From Amycolatopsis granulosa (lineage in GTDB: Bacteria > Actinomycetota > Actinomycetes > Mycobacteriales > Pseudonocardiaceae), in assembly GCF_011758745.1 (NCBI RefSeq), contig NZ_JAANOV010000001.1, positions 4,092,001-4,156,000 of the forward strand: DNA of 64,000 nt, written 5' to 3'. The first letter of the stretch is position 1, and each line of letters begins with the position of its first letter. Below the pieces are notes generated by a model. That model had not been told where the DNA came from. It made no database searches and worked only from the letters and a program-made list of their open reading frames with translations. The position numbers and the translations under genes were made by a program. Shown here piece after piece: positions 17,027 to 24,233 of the stretch.

Positions 17027-17634
17027 TGCCGATGATCCCCCTCGATCACCTCGATCCGGCGGAGCTCTTCGCGATGGTGTCGTGGACCATCGCACCCCGA
17101 CCGATCGCCTGGGTCACGTCGGTGAGCCCGGCCGGCGACCACAACCTCGCCCCGTTCAGCTTCTTCACCATCGCATCGACCGATCCGCTCATCCTCATGA
17201 TCGCGATCGAGCCGCGCGAGGACGGCAGCGTCAAGGACACGCTCGGCAACGTCCTGTCGACCCGGCAGTTCGTCGTGCACATCGCCGAGCTCGACCGCCT
17301 TCCCGAGGTCGCCCGGAGCGGCGACCCCAGCCCACCCGACTTCGACGAGCTGGCGGACCTGGCTCTGCCGACCAGCGCTGCCACGGTGGTGCGGCCGCCG
17401 GTCATCGACGGTTGCGCCGCGGTGTTCGAATGCGAGCTGCTGACCACCCACCGCCCGGGACTGGAGACCCTGGTCTTCGGGAGAGTCGTCGCCGCGCGGG
17501 TCGCCGAACACCTGATCAGCGGGTGCGGTCGCATCGACGTCGCGGCCCTGCGTCCCCTCGGCCGCATCGGCAACGTCTTCACCGCGAGCACCCTCCTCGA
17601 GCGGCCCGATCGCCCCGTCGGGACCGCGTGCTGA
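17026..17634 (+). CDS. Flavin-reductase-like (FMN-binding split-barrel) protein
   Basis: A 202-residue protein of the flavin_reduct/DIM6 type: PRPIAWVTSVSPAGDHNLAPFS-like N-terminal signature (residues 23-45), a central region with KDTLGNVLSTRQFVVHI and a C-terminal ECELLTTHRPG segment. Such proteins bind FMN and either reduce flavin for a partner oxygenase or act as oxidoreductases themselves. The ATG overlaps the stop of the DUF1989 gene by 1 nt, so translation is coupled; an alternative ATG is at 17032. No flavin-dependent monooxygenase is encoded nearby, so its partner is unknown. A decayed copy of the 3' half of this gene lies at 20024-20264. Confidence 0.8.
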   Translation: MPMIPLDHLDPAELFAMVSWTIAPRPIAWVTSVSPAGDHNLAPFSFFTIASTDPLILMIAIEPREDGSVKDTLGNVLSTRQFVVHIAELDRLPEVARSGDPSPPDFDELADLALPTSAATVVRPPVIDGCAAVFECELLTTHRPGLETLVFGRVVAARVAEHLISGCGRIDVAALRPLGRIGNVFTASTLLERPDRPVGTAC

Positions 17635-17671
17635 CCCCGTCACCCCCACCCCTCAACGGAGAGGAACACTC

Positions 17672-19021
17672 ATGGCCGGCCATGATGCCCAGTCCTTCAT
17701 CGACCGCGCTCCGCTCACCCGGTTCCACCTGAAACTGACCCTGTTCTCGGCCGGTGGCCCCTTGCTCGACGGTTACGCGGTCACCATCATCGGGCTCGCG
17801 CTGCTGACGCTGGCCCCCGCGCTGCACCTCGACGCCACCCAAACCGGTCTCACCGCGGCCGCGGCCCTCGCCGGAATCCTCGTCGGCGGGCTGGTGTTCG
17901 GGCGCCTGACCGACCGCATCGGCCGCAAGGTCATGTACATCGCGAACCTCGTCGCGCTCAGCGCTGTCTCGATCCTCTGCGCGTTCGTCGTCGACGCCTG
18001 GCAACTGATCGCGCTCCGGTTCGTGCTCGGCATCATGATCGGCGCCGACTACCCCATCGCGAGCTCCCTGCTCGCGGAGTTCGTGCCCAGCCGGCACCGC
18101 GGCCGTCTTCTCGGGGCGCTGTTCGCCGCGTTCGGCGTCGGGGCCGCACTCGCAGCCGGGGCGGGCTGGGCGCTGTCGGCGCTCGGGCCGGATGCCTGGC
18201 GGTGGATGCTCGCCTCGCCCGCCGTCATCGGCGTGGTCACGCTCGTCCTGCGCCTGAACGCACCGGAATCACCGCGCTGGTTGCTCAACCACGGGCGGCG
18301 CGACGAAGCCGAACGCGTCGTCCGGAAGATCTGGGGTCCGGACGCGCGGGTGGACGAACTGCGCGAGCCCGAAAGCGCTCCCTCGACGGCGCTGCTGAAC
18401 CGGCGCTCGGTGCGGCGCATGGCGTTCGTCAGCGCGTTCTTCATCGCCCACGTCGTCCCGCTCTTCGCTGTCTACAGCTTCGGGCCGACGCTGCTGCACC
18501 GGCTCGGCATCGGGACCGATTCGCCCTATCTGCCCGAGGTGATCATCGCGTTGCTGTTCGTGGTGGGCAGCGTGCCCGGGCTGTGGCTGGTGGACCGGAT
18601 CGGGCGCATCCCGCTGCTGGTCGGCACGTTCGCGATCATGGTCGTCGTCTTCGCGTTCATCGCCTTGGCCCCGGCCGCTCCGCCCGGGTTGCTCTTCGCC
18701 GCGCTGGCGTTGTTCGCGATCGCCTCGGGCGCGTCGAACTTCATCGAGATCATCGTTCCCAACGAACTGTTCCCGACCTCGGTCCGGGCCACGGCCACCG
18801 GAATCGTCGTGGCGGTCAGCCGCATCGGCGCGGCCATCAGCACGTTCCTGCTCCCGACCGTGCTCGCCGGGTTGGGCACCAGCGCGGTCATGTGGTTCCT
18901 GGCGGCCGTCAACGCGGCGGGCCTGCTGGGCACGGTCGTGCTCGGGGAGGAGACGATGGGGCGTCCGCTCAGTGCGCTCCCGGCCGGTGCGCGACTTCCC
19001 GGGCGCGGCGGACGGGGGTAG
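17672..19021 (+). CDS. MFS transporter, sugar/metabolite-proton symporter type
   Basis: A 449-residue major-facilitator protein with 12 predicted membrane helices. Signature loops are GRLTDRIGRK between helices 2 and 3, ADYPIASSLLAEF and RHRGRLLG around helix 4-5, PESPRWLL after helix 6 and DRIGRIPLL between helices 8 and 9. This is the metabolite:H+ symporter (SP/AAHS-like) pattern, so it is probably an importer of an organic acid or sugar-like substrate for the two enzymes encoded upstream. GGAGAGG lies 9 nt before the ATG. The stop is followed after 4 bp by a convergent truncated pabB copy. A second, mostly deleted copy of this gene is at 20300-20430. Confidence 0.88.
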   Translation: MAGHDAQSFIDRAPLTRFHLKLTLFSAGGPLLDGYAVTIIGLALLTLAPALHLDATQTGLTAAAALAGILVGGLVFGRLTDRIGRKVMYIANLVALSAVSILCAFVVDAWQLIALRFVLGIMIGADYPIASSLLAEFVPSRHRGRLLGALFAAFGVGAALAAGAGWALSALGPDAWRWMLASPAVIGVVTLVLRLNAPESPRWLLNHGRRDEAERVVRKIWGPDARVDELREPESAPSTALLNRRSVRRMAFVSAFFIAHVVPLFAVYSFGPTLLHRLGIGTDSPYLPEVIIALLFVVGSVPGLWLVDRIGRIPLLVGTFAIMVVVFAFIALAPAAPPGLLFAALALFAIASGASNFIEIIVPNELFPTSVRATATGIVVAVSRIGAAISTFLLPTVLAGLGTSAVMWFLAAVNAAGLLGTVVLGEETMGRPLSALPAGARLPGRGGRG

Positions 19022-19025
19022 CCGG

Positions 19026-19203
19026 TCAGCCGAGCAACGCCTCCAATGGCGCGGCCTTGTGCAGGCATTCCTGCCATTCGCTCTCCGCGGTGGAATCCGC
19101 CGTGACCGCGCCGGGGGAGCGTCCCCTTGATCGGCGTGGAGCGGACGCGGTCGCCGTGCCGGGCGAGGAACAGCTCGCGCGACAACGACACGACGCTGCC
19201 CCG
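19026..19203 (-). pseudogene. Truncated pabB copy with internal deletion
   Basis: Reads as the C-terminal end of aminodeoxychorismate synthase joined to an internal piece: SRELFLARHGDRVRSTPIKG and GTLPRRG, then a jump and frame change into the ADSTAESEWQECLHKAAPLE tail. Compared with intact pabB (20435-21673), 425 bp are missing between two copies of the 8-mer CCGCGCCG (20515-20522 and 20940-20947 in the intact gene; one copy left at 19106-19113), so the deletion arose between short direct repeats. The 5' two-thirds of the gene is absent. It cannot make a functional product. Confidence 0.85.
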
Positions 19204-19317
19204 TGGTCCCGTGCGGGTGTGTGACCGCGGGCGGTTGCGGCCAGCGCCCGGGGACGGGGTTGCGCGGTGGGTGAGCCGTAGCTCCCCCGCCGGGCGACGC
19301 GGCGGTGGTCCAGGCGG

Positions 19318-19695
19318 TCAGGCCGGTTCGAACGTCAGGGGCTTGCTCAGGGTGGAGCGCACCGGTGAGCACTCGATGCGCTTCACGACCGCGGGACGGA
19401 AAGCCTCCAGCGTCGACGGCAGGACGAGCTCGTACCGGAACCTCGTCGTCGACTCCTCGCGCTCCAGGTGCACCCGGACGGTCACGTCGGCGTCGGCGAC
19501 GGCGACGCCGGCCTCGGCCAGCGCCATTCGCGCCGAGATGGTCATGCACGTGGCCAGCGACGCCTCCAGTAGTTCATGCGGCCGCATCCCCGTCGAACCG
19601 CCGACCCCCTCCTTGAGCGTGTCCGCGAGGCCGTCATTGCCGCCCGCCCGGAACCTGACCTGCCAGGGTGTCGGAAGCGCCACGGCTTCCACCAT
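19318..19695 (-). CDS. OsmC/Ohr-family peroxiredoxin-like protein
   Basis: A 125-residue OsmC-fold protein with both redox cysteines: one in LATCMTISARMAL (about residue 50), the other in RIECSPVRSTLSK (about residue 108). OsmC/Ohr proteins are small thiol peroxidases that reduce organic hydroperoxides. GGGGAGG lies 8 nt before the ATG. It is a single gene sitting between the two halves of the duplicated flavin-reductase/MFS/pabB locus, so it was either part of the duplicated unit or inserted there. It is slightly short for the family (usually 135-145 residues) but nothing essential seems missing. Confidence 0.85.
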   Translation of the reverse strand: MVEAVALPTPWQVRFRAGGNDGLADTLKEGVGGSTGMRPHELLEASLATCMTISARMALAEAGVAVADADVTVRVHLEREESTTRFRYELVLPSTLEAFRPAVVKRIECSPVRSTLSKPLTFEPA

Positions 19696-19833
19696 CGTTC
19701 TCGCCTCCCCAATGTTGGCCGACTCGCCGGAAGTCTAGCGGGAAGCCCACAACATGGGAATTCGAGTCCGATCACTGGGAATAGGTCTGGACAACTGGTG
19801 CGGCGCCGCCATCCGGTTCCAGGATCAGGGCAA

Positions 19834-20023
19834 TCAGGGCCGGATTGCCGGCCCCCCACCGGTGAGCGCGCGGGCATCGAGGACGTCGAACCCGGTGTTG
19901 CGCCGGCCGTCGAGGAAGCGGGCGCGGACCCGGCGGAGGGCGTCGGAGGACAGGCCGGTGATGAAGCCGCGCATCGCCGAGCTGAGGTAGACCGTCCGGG
20001 TGCAGCGGCTGCAAAGAGCGGCG
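19834..20023 (-). pseudogene. Unidentified gene fragment (C-terminal piece)
   Basis: A minus-strand frame ends at 19834 and reads coherently back to about 20023 (RTVYLSSAMRGFITGLSSD, then ALRRVRARFLDGRRNTGFD, VLDARALTGGGPAIRP). The amino-acid composition looks like genuine protein, with good hydrophobic and charged alternation, but upstream it runs into the decayed flavin-reductase copy, so the N-terminal part is gone. I do not recognise the family. It probably represents the 3' end of a gene cut by the rearrangement that produced copy B. Confidence 0.4.
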
Positions 20024-20264
20024 CCCGGCTTCGACGAACTGGCGGACCTGCGGCTGCCGACGAGCACGGCGTCTGGTGCAGCCGCCGGTCATCGAACGGC
20101 TGCGCTGCGGTGTTCGAATGCGAGCGTGTCGCCGAACCCCTGCTCAGCGGAGGCGGTCGCGTCGACACCGAGGCCCTCCGTCCATTCGGCCGCATCGGCC
20201 TCGCCTTCACCGCAAGCAACCTGCGAACGGGCCCGATCTCCCCGTCACGACGGCGTGCGCCGTC
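20024..20264 (+). pseudogene. Decayed flavin-reductase copy (3' half)
   Basis: Matches 17334-17620 of the intact gene: FDELADL is preserved, then frameshifts and a deletion of about 60 bp (the TTHRPGLETLVFG region) follow. The N-terminal half, including the FMN-binding signature, is missing. The similarity to the intact copy is visibly lower here than in the neighbouring MFS and pabB ends. Confidence 0.8.
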
Positions 20265-20299
20265 CACCCACCCCTCAACGGAGAGGAACGTCCACGGCC

Positions 20300-20430
20300 G
20301 GCCTCGGGTTGGGCACCAGCGCGGTCATGTGGTTCCTGGCGGCCGGGCCTGCTGGGCACGGTCGTGCTCGGGGAGGAGACGCGCGCTCCGGGCCGGTGCG
20401 CGACTTCCCGGGCGCGGCGGACGGGGGTAG
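20300..20430 (+). pseudogene. Decayed MFS transporter copy (last ~40 codons)
   Basis: The ribosome-binding region CAACGGAGAGGAAC (20276-20289) is kept, but the start codon context CTCATGGCC is changed to TCCACGGCC and about 1.2 kb of coding sequence is missing, so the RBS is joined almost directly to the 3' end of the gene (GLGTSAVMWFLAA ...). Two further small deletions occur before the stop at 20428-20430. It is non-functional. Confidence 0.85.
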
Positions 20431-20434
20431 CCGG

Positions 20435-21673
20435 TCAGCCGAGCAACGCCTCCAGCGGTGCGGCCTTGTGCAGGCATTCCTGCCATTCGCTCTCCGCGGT
20501 GGAATCCGCCGTGACCGCGCCGCCGACGCCGAGCGCGATGCGGTCTCCGTGCAGCTCGAAGGTGCGGATCGCGACGTTGAGCTCCAGCCCGGCCACCGGT
20601 GACGCCAGGCCGACCGCGCCCGTGTACACCCCGCGCGGGCGCGGTTCCAGCTCCGCGATCAGCTCCAGCGCCCGGATCTTCGGCGCACCGGTGACCGAGC
20701 CGGGCGGGAACGTCGCGGCCAGCAACTCGGCGTCGGAGGTGACCACCCGCCCCGCCACCGTCGACTCCAGGTGCCAGACCCCGGGCGCCGGCCGGACGCG
20801 CAGCAGCTCGGGCACCCGCACGCTGCCCACGGCGCACACCCGGCCCAGGTCGTTGCGCACGAGGTCGGTGATCATCACGTTCTCGGCGACGTCCTTGACC
20901 GACTCGCGCAGCCGCCGGGCCAGCACGTCGTCCGCCGGGCCGCGCCGGGGGAGCGTCCCCTTGATCGGCGTCGACCGGACCCGGTCGCCGTGCCGGGCGA
21001 GGAACAGCTCCGGTGACAACGACACCACGCTGCCCCACCCGCCGGTGAGGAACGCCGCCCGGCGCGGCTGCAGGCGCCGCACCCCGGCCGCGAACAACGC
21101 CGCCGGGGAACCGTCGAACGAGCCCTCGAACCGGGTGCAGATGTTGGCCTGGAACAGTTCTCCCGCCTCGATCGCGTGCACGCACGCCTTGACCGCGTCG
21201 GCGTGCTCGGCCGGAAGGGGCCGGTGCAACGGCCCCGCCCGCCAGCTCAGGGACGGTGCCGGCCGGGTCACCAGCTCGGCGAACTCCGCCGCCCGGTCGT
21301 CGCCGAGCGATTCGAACCACCACCAGCCGTCGGCGTCCAGCCGGAGCACGTGGTCGGCCCATCCCCACACCGCGGGCGGCAGCGGGGTGCGCCGCCCGGA
21401 CGGATCGGTCAGGTCGTAGGACAGGTAGCCGAACCAGCCGCCGCCGACCGTGCCCGGCGGCGCGTCGACGCGGGGACAGCGGTCCGGTACCGAGAACGCG
21501 TCGGACGACGGCTCCAGGCGGACCTCCGGCGCCAGGACGGCCCGCGAGCCGAACCAGTCGCCGCACAGCCCGGCCGCCGTGCCCAGGCCCCGCCGACGGG
21601 CACGCTCGTCGAGCAGCAGCAGCACCTCGTCCGGTGTTCCGCCCCGGCCCAGTCTCGTCCGCGTGACCTGCAC
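20435..21673 (-). CDS. pabB: Aminodeoxychorismate synthase component I
   Basis: A 412-residue chorismate-binding enzyme. The catalytic core has SPELFLARHGDRV, PIKGTLPRRG (the Lys after PI identifies PabB rather than anthranilate synthase, which has Ala), KDVAENVMITDLVRNDLGRV, GSVTGAPKIRALELI and the final GVGGAVTADSTAESEW. It aminates chorismate with ammonia from PabA to give 4-amino-4-deoxychorismate, the precursor of p-aminobenzoate and folate. The GTG start is 6 nt after a GATAAT -10 box (21680-21685), implying a leaderless mRNA. No pabA or pabC gene is adjacent. A truncated copy lies at 19026-19203. Confidence 0.92.
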   Translation of the reverse strand: MQVTRTRLGRGGTPDEVLLLLDERARRRGLGTAAGLCGDWFGSRAVLAPEVRLEPSSDAFSVPDRCPRVDAPPGTVGGGWFGYLSYDLTDPSGRRTPLPPAVWGWADHVLRLDADGWWWFESLGDDRAAEFAELVTRPAPSLSWRAGPLHRPLPAEHADAVKACVHAIEAGELFQANICTRFEGSFDGSPAALFAAGVRRLQPRRAAFLTGGWGSVVSLSPELFLARHGDRVRSTPIKGTLPRRGPADDVLARRLRESVKDVAENVMITDLVRNDLGRVCAVGSVRVPELLRVRPAPGVWHLESTVAGRVVTSDAELLAATFPPGSVTGAPKIRALELIAELEPRPRGVYTGAVGLASPVAGLELNVAIRTFELHGDRIALGVGGAVTADSTAESEWQECLHKAAPLEALLG

Positions 21674-21689
21674 CGGGACATTATCGGTG

Positions 21690-22355
21690 TCAGTGCCGGG
21701 TCACCGTGAACGCGGTGCCGTCGGCGGAGATGGCGCTGGGCGACCAGGTGTAGGTCCCGCGGTCGTCCGCGTCGAGCCGGGTGGGGCCGGTGTCGGCGAG
21801 GTCGGTGCCGTTGAACCGCACGCCGGTGAACTGCACCCCGCCGGGGATGGTGGGGTAGGAGTCGGTGGGGGACTCGATGACCGCCTCGGCGGACGAGTGC
21901 TGCGAGCTGAGCGTCCTGGTGGCCGTCTGCGTCCAGCCACGCGTGGTGTCGCTGAGGTCGAGGCGGTAGGTGTTGGGGCCGGTGCGGGTCACGGTGGCGG
22001 TGATGTGGTCACCGGCGGAGACCGCGTTGGCGAAGTAGACCGGGGGCGACGGGTACATCTCGTACCAGGCCCGGTAGACGGGCCGGCCGCTGGAGCAGTC
22101 GGTCGAGACGCCGGTCTGCTCGACGGTCGGTGAGCCGTCCCCGTCGATGCCGACCCACGGTGCGAACAGGTCCTTGGTGGAGGTGCAGGTCACCGACGGC
22201 TCCACCCAGGTGGCGGTGGCCGAGGTGAAGCTGCCGACGCTGACGTAACCACCCCAGTTGCCCCCCGGGAAGTCCAGGGCGCCGAACGTGGGCGCGGTCG
22301 CCGTGGGAGCGGTGAGGGCGGAGAGGACGAGGACGGCGACGAGGGCGCGTTTCAT
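21690..22355 (-). CDS. Secreted G1-family (eqolisin-type) glutamic peptidase
   Basis: A 221-residue protein with a signal peptide (MKRALVAVLVLSALTAPTATA) and a beta-rich domain with the peptidase A4/G1 motifs: NWGGYVS, ATATWVEPSVTC, WVGIDGDGSPTVEQTGV with the catalytic Gln, and AWYEMYP with the catalytic Glu, plus a C-terminal FTVTRH end. Eqolisins are acid-active endopeptidases first known from fungi and also present in actinobacteria. Two Cys (TCTSTKD and DCSSG) may form a disulfide. The ATG is 6 nt from a GATACT box, possibly leaderless. It is divergent from the DUF4185 gene and convergent-spaced 16 bp from pabB's start region. Confidence 0.85.
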   Translation of the reverse strand: MKRALVAVLVLSALTAPTATAPTFGALDFPGGNWGGYVSVGSFTSATATWVEPSVTCTSTKDLFAPWVGIDGDGSPTVEQTGVSTDCSSGRPVYRAWYEMYPSPPVYFANAVSAGDHITATVTRTGPNTYRLDLSDTTRGWTQTATRTLSSQHSSAEAVIESPTDSYPTIPGGVQFTGVRFNGTDLADTGPTRLDADDRGTYTWSPSAISADGTAFTVTRH

Positions 22356-22467
22356 GGTTCGAGTATCGGAGGTGGGAAAATCCCGCACCAGCGACTTCCG
22401 CCGCCAAGGGGTCGCCCAAGGTGGTGGCAAGCTGCGGTGACGCGGCGTCGCACCTAGCGTCGGGGGC

Positions 22468-23454
22468 ATGGTTCGGGTCATCGGGACGGAGCGGATCGCC
22501 AAGATCACCGGCGCCGATTCGATCAACCGCACGGATCGGTTCGCCATTCACGGCACCGATCTCGGCATCCTGTGGGACGGCGGGGACGGCCGCGTGTTCG
22601 TGTTGTTCGGGGACACCTTCGGCGAGGGCTGGGGCGGCGACGGTGGCGGCCCGGACAGCGCGGACTGGCGCAGCAACGTCCTCGCGTTCTCGACCACGAG
22701 GGACCTGGCGTCCGGCCTGACGTTCGACGGTGTCGTCGCCCGGCCGGACGGCACTGCGGCCCAGGTCATCGCCCGGGACGACCGGCCGGACGAGGTAACC
22801 GTCATCCCGAACTCGGGCCTGGCGGTGGGCGGGCTGCAGGTCGCGCACTACATGTCGGTGCGGCAGTGGGGTCCGCCGGGGAAGTGGACCACGAACTACT
22901 CGGGACTGGCGGTTTCCGACGACGGCGGCCGCACCTGGGCGAAACCGTGGAGCGCGCGCTGGATCAACCGCGCGGAGCGGGACGACCCGTTCCAGATGGG
23001 CGCGCTGGCCCGTGAGGGTGACCACGTCTACCTCTTCGGCACCACCAACGGGCGGCACGGTCCCGCGTACCTCGCCCGCACCGTGATCCCGTACCTGCTC
23101 GACGCGTCCTCCTACGAGTACTTCGACGGCCGCGGCTGGGTGCGCGACGAGTTCGCCGCCGCGCCCGTCCTGCCCGGGCCGGTCGGGGAGCTCTCCGTCG
23201 CCTACGACGTCCACCTCGGACAGTGGCTCGCCCTGCACCTGGACGACCCCGGCGGCGCCATCCTGCTGCACTCCGCCGACCGCCTGCCCGGGCCCTGGTC
23301 ACCGGGCGTGGTCGCGGTGCCCGGGCACCAGTACCCCGGGCTCTACGGCGGGTACCTGCACCCGTGGGCGCTGGACGGACCGGACATCTACTACCTGATG
23401 TCGCAGTGGGGCCCGTACAACGTGTTCCTCATGCGCAGCAGGCTAGAGCAGTAG
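22468..23454 (+). CDS. DUF4185 domain protein
   Basis: A 328-residue beta-rich protein that fits DUF4185: N-terminal RIAKITGADSINRTDRF and FVLFGDTFGEGW, then repeated SDDGGRTW, YLFGTTNGRHG and PGLYGGYLHPWAL, resembling the five-bladed beta-propeller of glycosidase-like families. No signal peptide is visible, in contrast to many secreted DUF4185 proteins, so location is uncertain. The ATG is 7 nt downstream of a TAGCGT -10 box (22455-22460), a leaderless start. Its reaction is not established; a carbohydrate-related role is inferred from the fold. The 3' end overlaps the convergent GH25-like gene by 12 bp. Confidence 0.75.
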   Translation: MVRVIGTERIAKITGADSINRTDRFAIHGTDLGILWDGGDGRVFVLFGDTFGEGWGGDGGGPDSADWRSNVLAFSTTRDLASGLTFDGVVARPDGTAAQVIARDDRPDEVTVIPNSGLAVGGLQVAHYMSVRQWGPPGKWTTNYSGLAVSDDGGRTWAKPWSARWINRAERDDPFQMGALAREGDHVYLFGTTNGRHGPAYLARTVIPYLLDASSYEYFDGRGWVRDEFAAAPVLPGPVGELSVAYDVHLGQWLALHLDDPGGAILLHSADRLPGPWSPGVVAVPGHQYPGLYGGYLHPWALDGPDIYYLMSQWGPYNVFLMRSRLEQ

Positions 23455-24057
23455 GTCGGCGAGGGTGAACGGGTAGACCAGGGCGTCCATCCCGATGGGG
23501 CCGGACACGCCGGGCATCGGCGGCACCGAGCTGTGTTCGTGCAGGGCCAGGCGCGGGTGGAACCAGCCAGGCCGGCCGGGGATGTCGTTGTGCCGCGCCA
23601 CCCACAGCACGACCTCGCGATCGGCCCACTTCTCCGGGTGCAGCCGGCGCAGCCAGAGCCCGTAGTCGGCGTACACGACGACCCGTTCGATCCCGGCGGT
23701 CTGCCGCACGGTCTTGATCCACGCCCGCACGAACCGGTCGTCGATGCCTTCCGCCTCGACCTCCAGCGTGGGTGCGAGCGAGCCCGGTCCGAACACGCCG
23801 AGCCCGCGCCCGGCCCGGACGCACAGTTCCGCCTGGTCGTGCGGCGCGCCCGGGCGCGCATAGTGGCGGATGCCGGTGCGGATACCCGCCTGCTGCGCGG
23901 CCTCGATCTGCTTGCCCGCGCCGTGGTCGAGCCAGTTCGTGTTCTCGGTGACGGTGATGGAGGCGAACGAGACGGCGCCGGCGCGGACCGCGTCCCAGTC
24001 CGCCACCGTCGCGTGCAGCGCGAGGTTGATCCCGCGCTCGGTGCTGCCCTCGGTCAC
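23443..24057 (-). CDS. GH25-like (lysozyme-fold) protein with altered active site
   Basis: A 204-residue protein with a GH25-type barrel outline: ADWDAVRAGAVSFASITVTE, AAQQAGIRTGIRHYARPG and APTLEVEAEG, then VVYADYGLWLRRLHP. In active GH25 muramidases the first strand carries Asp (DVS) and the centre carries Asp-x-Glu; here these positions read INLALH (Asn) and LEVE (Glu-x-Glu), so catalysis may be altered or lost. No signal peptide is seen, which is also odd for a wall hydrolase and suggests a cytoplasmic or differently exported protein. GTG start; an in-frame TTG at 24087 is less likely. Confidence 0.65.
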   Translation of the reverse strand: MTEGSTERGINLALHATVADWDAVRAGAVSFASITVTENTNWLDHGAGKQIEAAQQAGIRTGIRHYARPGAPHDQAELCVRAGRGLGVFGPGSLAPTLEVEAEGIDDRFVRAWIKTVRQTAGIERVVVYADYGLWLRRLHPEKWADREVVLWVARHNDIPGRPGWFHPRLALHEHSSVPPMPGVSGPIGMDALVYPFTLADLLL

Positions 24058-24233
24058 GCCGCCGCCCTGTTCCCGAACTCCTCGCAAGAAACCGTGTGGT
24101 CACCATAAGCGCGAAGAGCCCCGGTCGCCGGATCGACGCACCACCCGAAAGCGGTGTGACCCACGCCAACCGGACCCGCCGCCCGCGGCGGTGAGGACGC
24201 GGGCGGCGGTCGGGGGCCGGTCCATTGTGGAGG

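Larger units (their letters stand above)
17334..19203. repeat. Copy A of a duplicated locus (flavin reductase 3' half, MFS, pabB 3' part)
   Basis: This segment and the one at 20024 onward share the same order: 3' half of the flavin-reductase gene, the CAACGGAGAGGAAC ribosome-binding region, MFS gene end, a 4-bp gap, then the 3' end of pabB on the other strand. Copy A has intact flavin-reductase and MFS genes but only a fragment of pabB. In the last 92 bp compared by eye (pabB end), the copies differ at only three positions, whereas the flavin-reductase part differs much more, so similarity is uneven along the unit. Confidence 0.85.
20024..20523. repeat. Copy B of the duplicated locus (decayed part, leading into intact pabB)
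   Basis: Counterpart of copy A: remnants of the flavin-reductase and MFS genes followed, after the same 4-bp gap, by the 3' end of the intact pabB. The homology continues within pabB around 20940-21029, matching the second piece of the pabB fragment in copy A. Confidence 0.85.

Noticed and set aside
19750-19775. ATTCGAGTCC near 19760 as a tRNA or att remnant
   Set aside because: No matching cloverleaf or direct-repeat partner is found.
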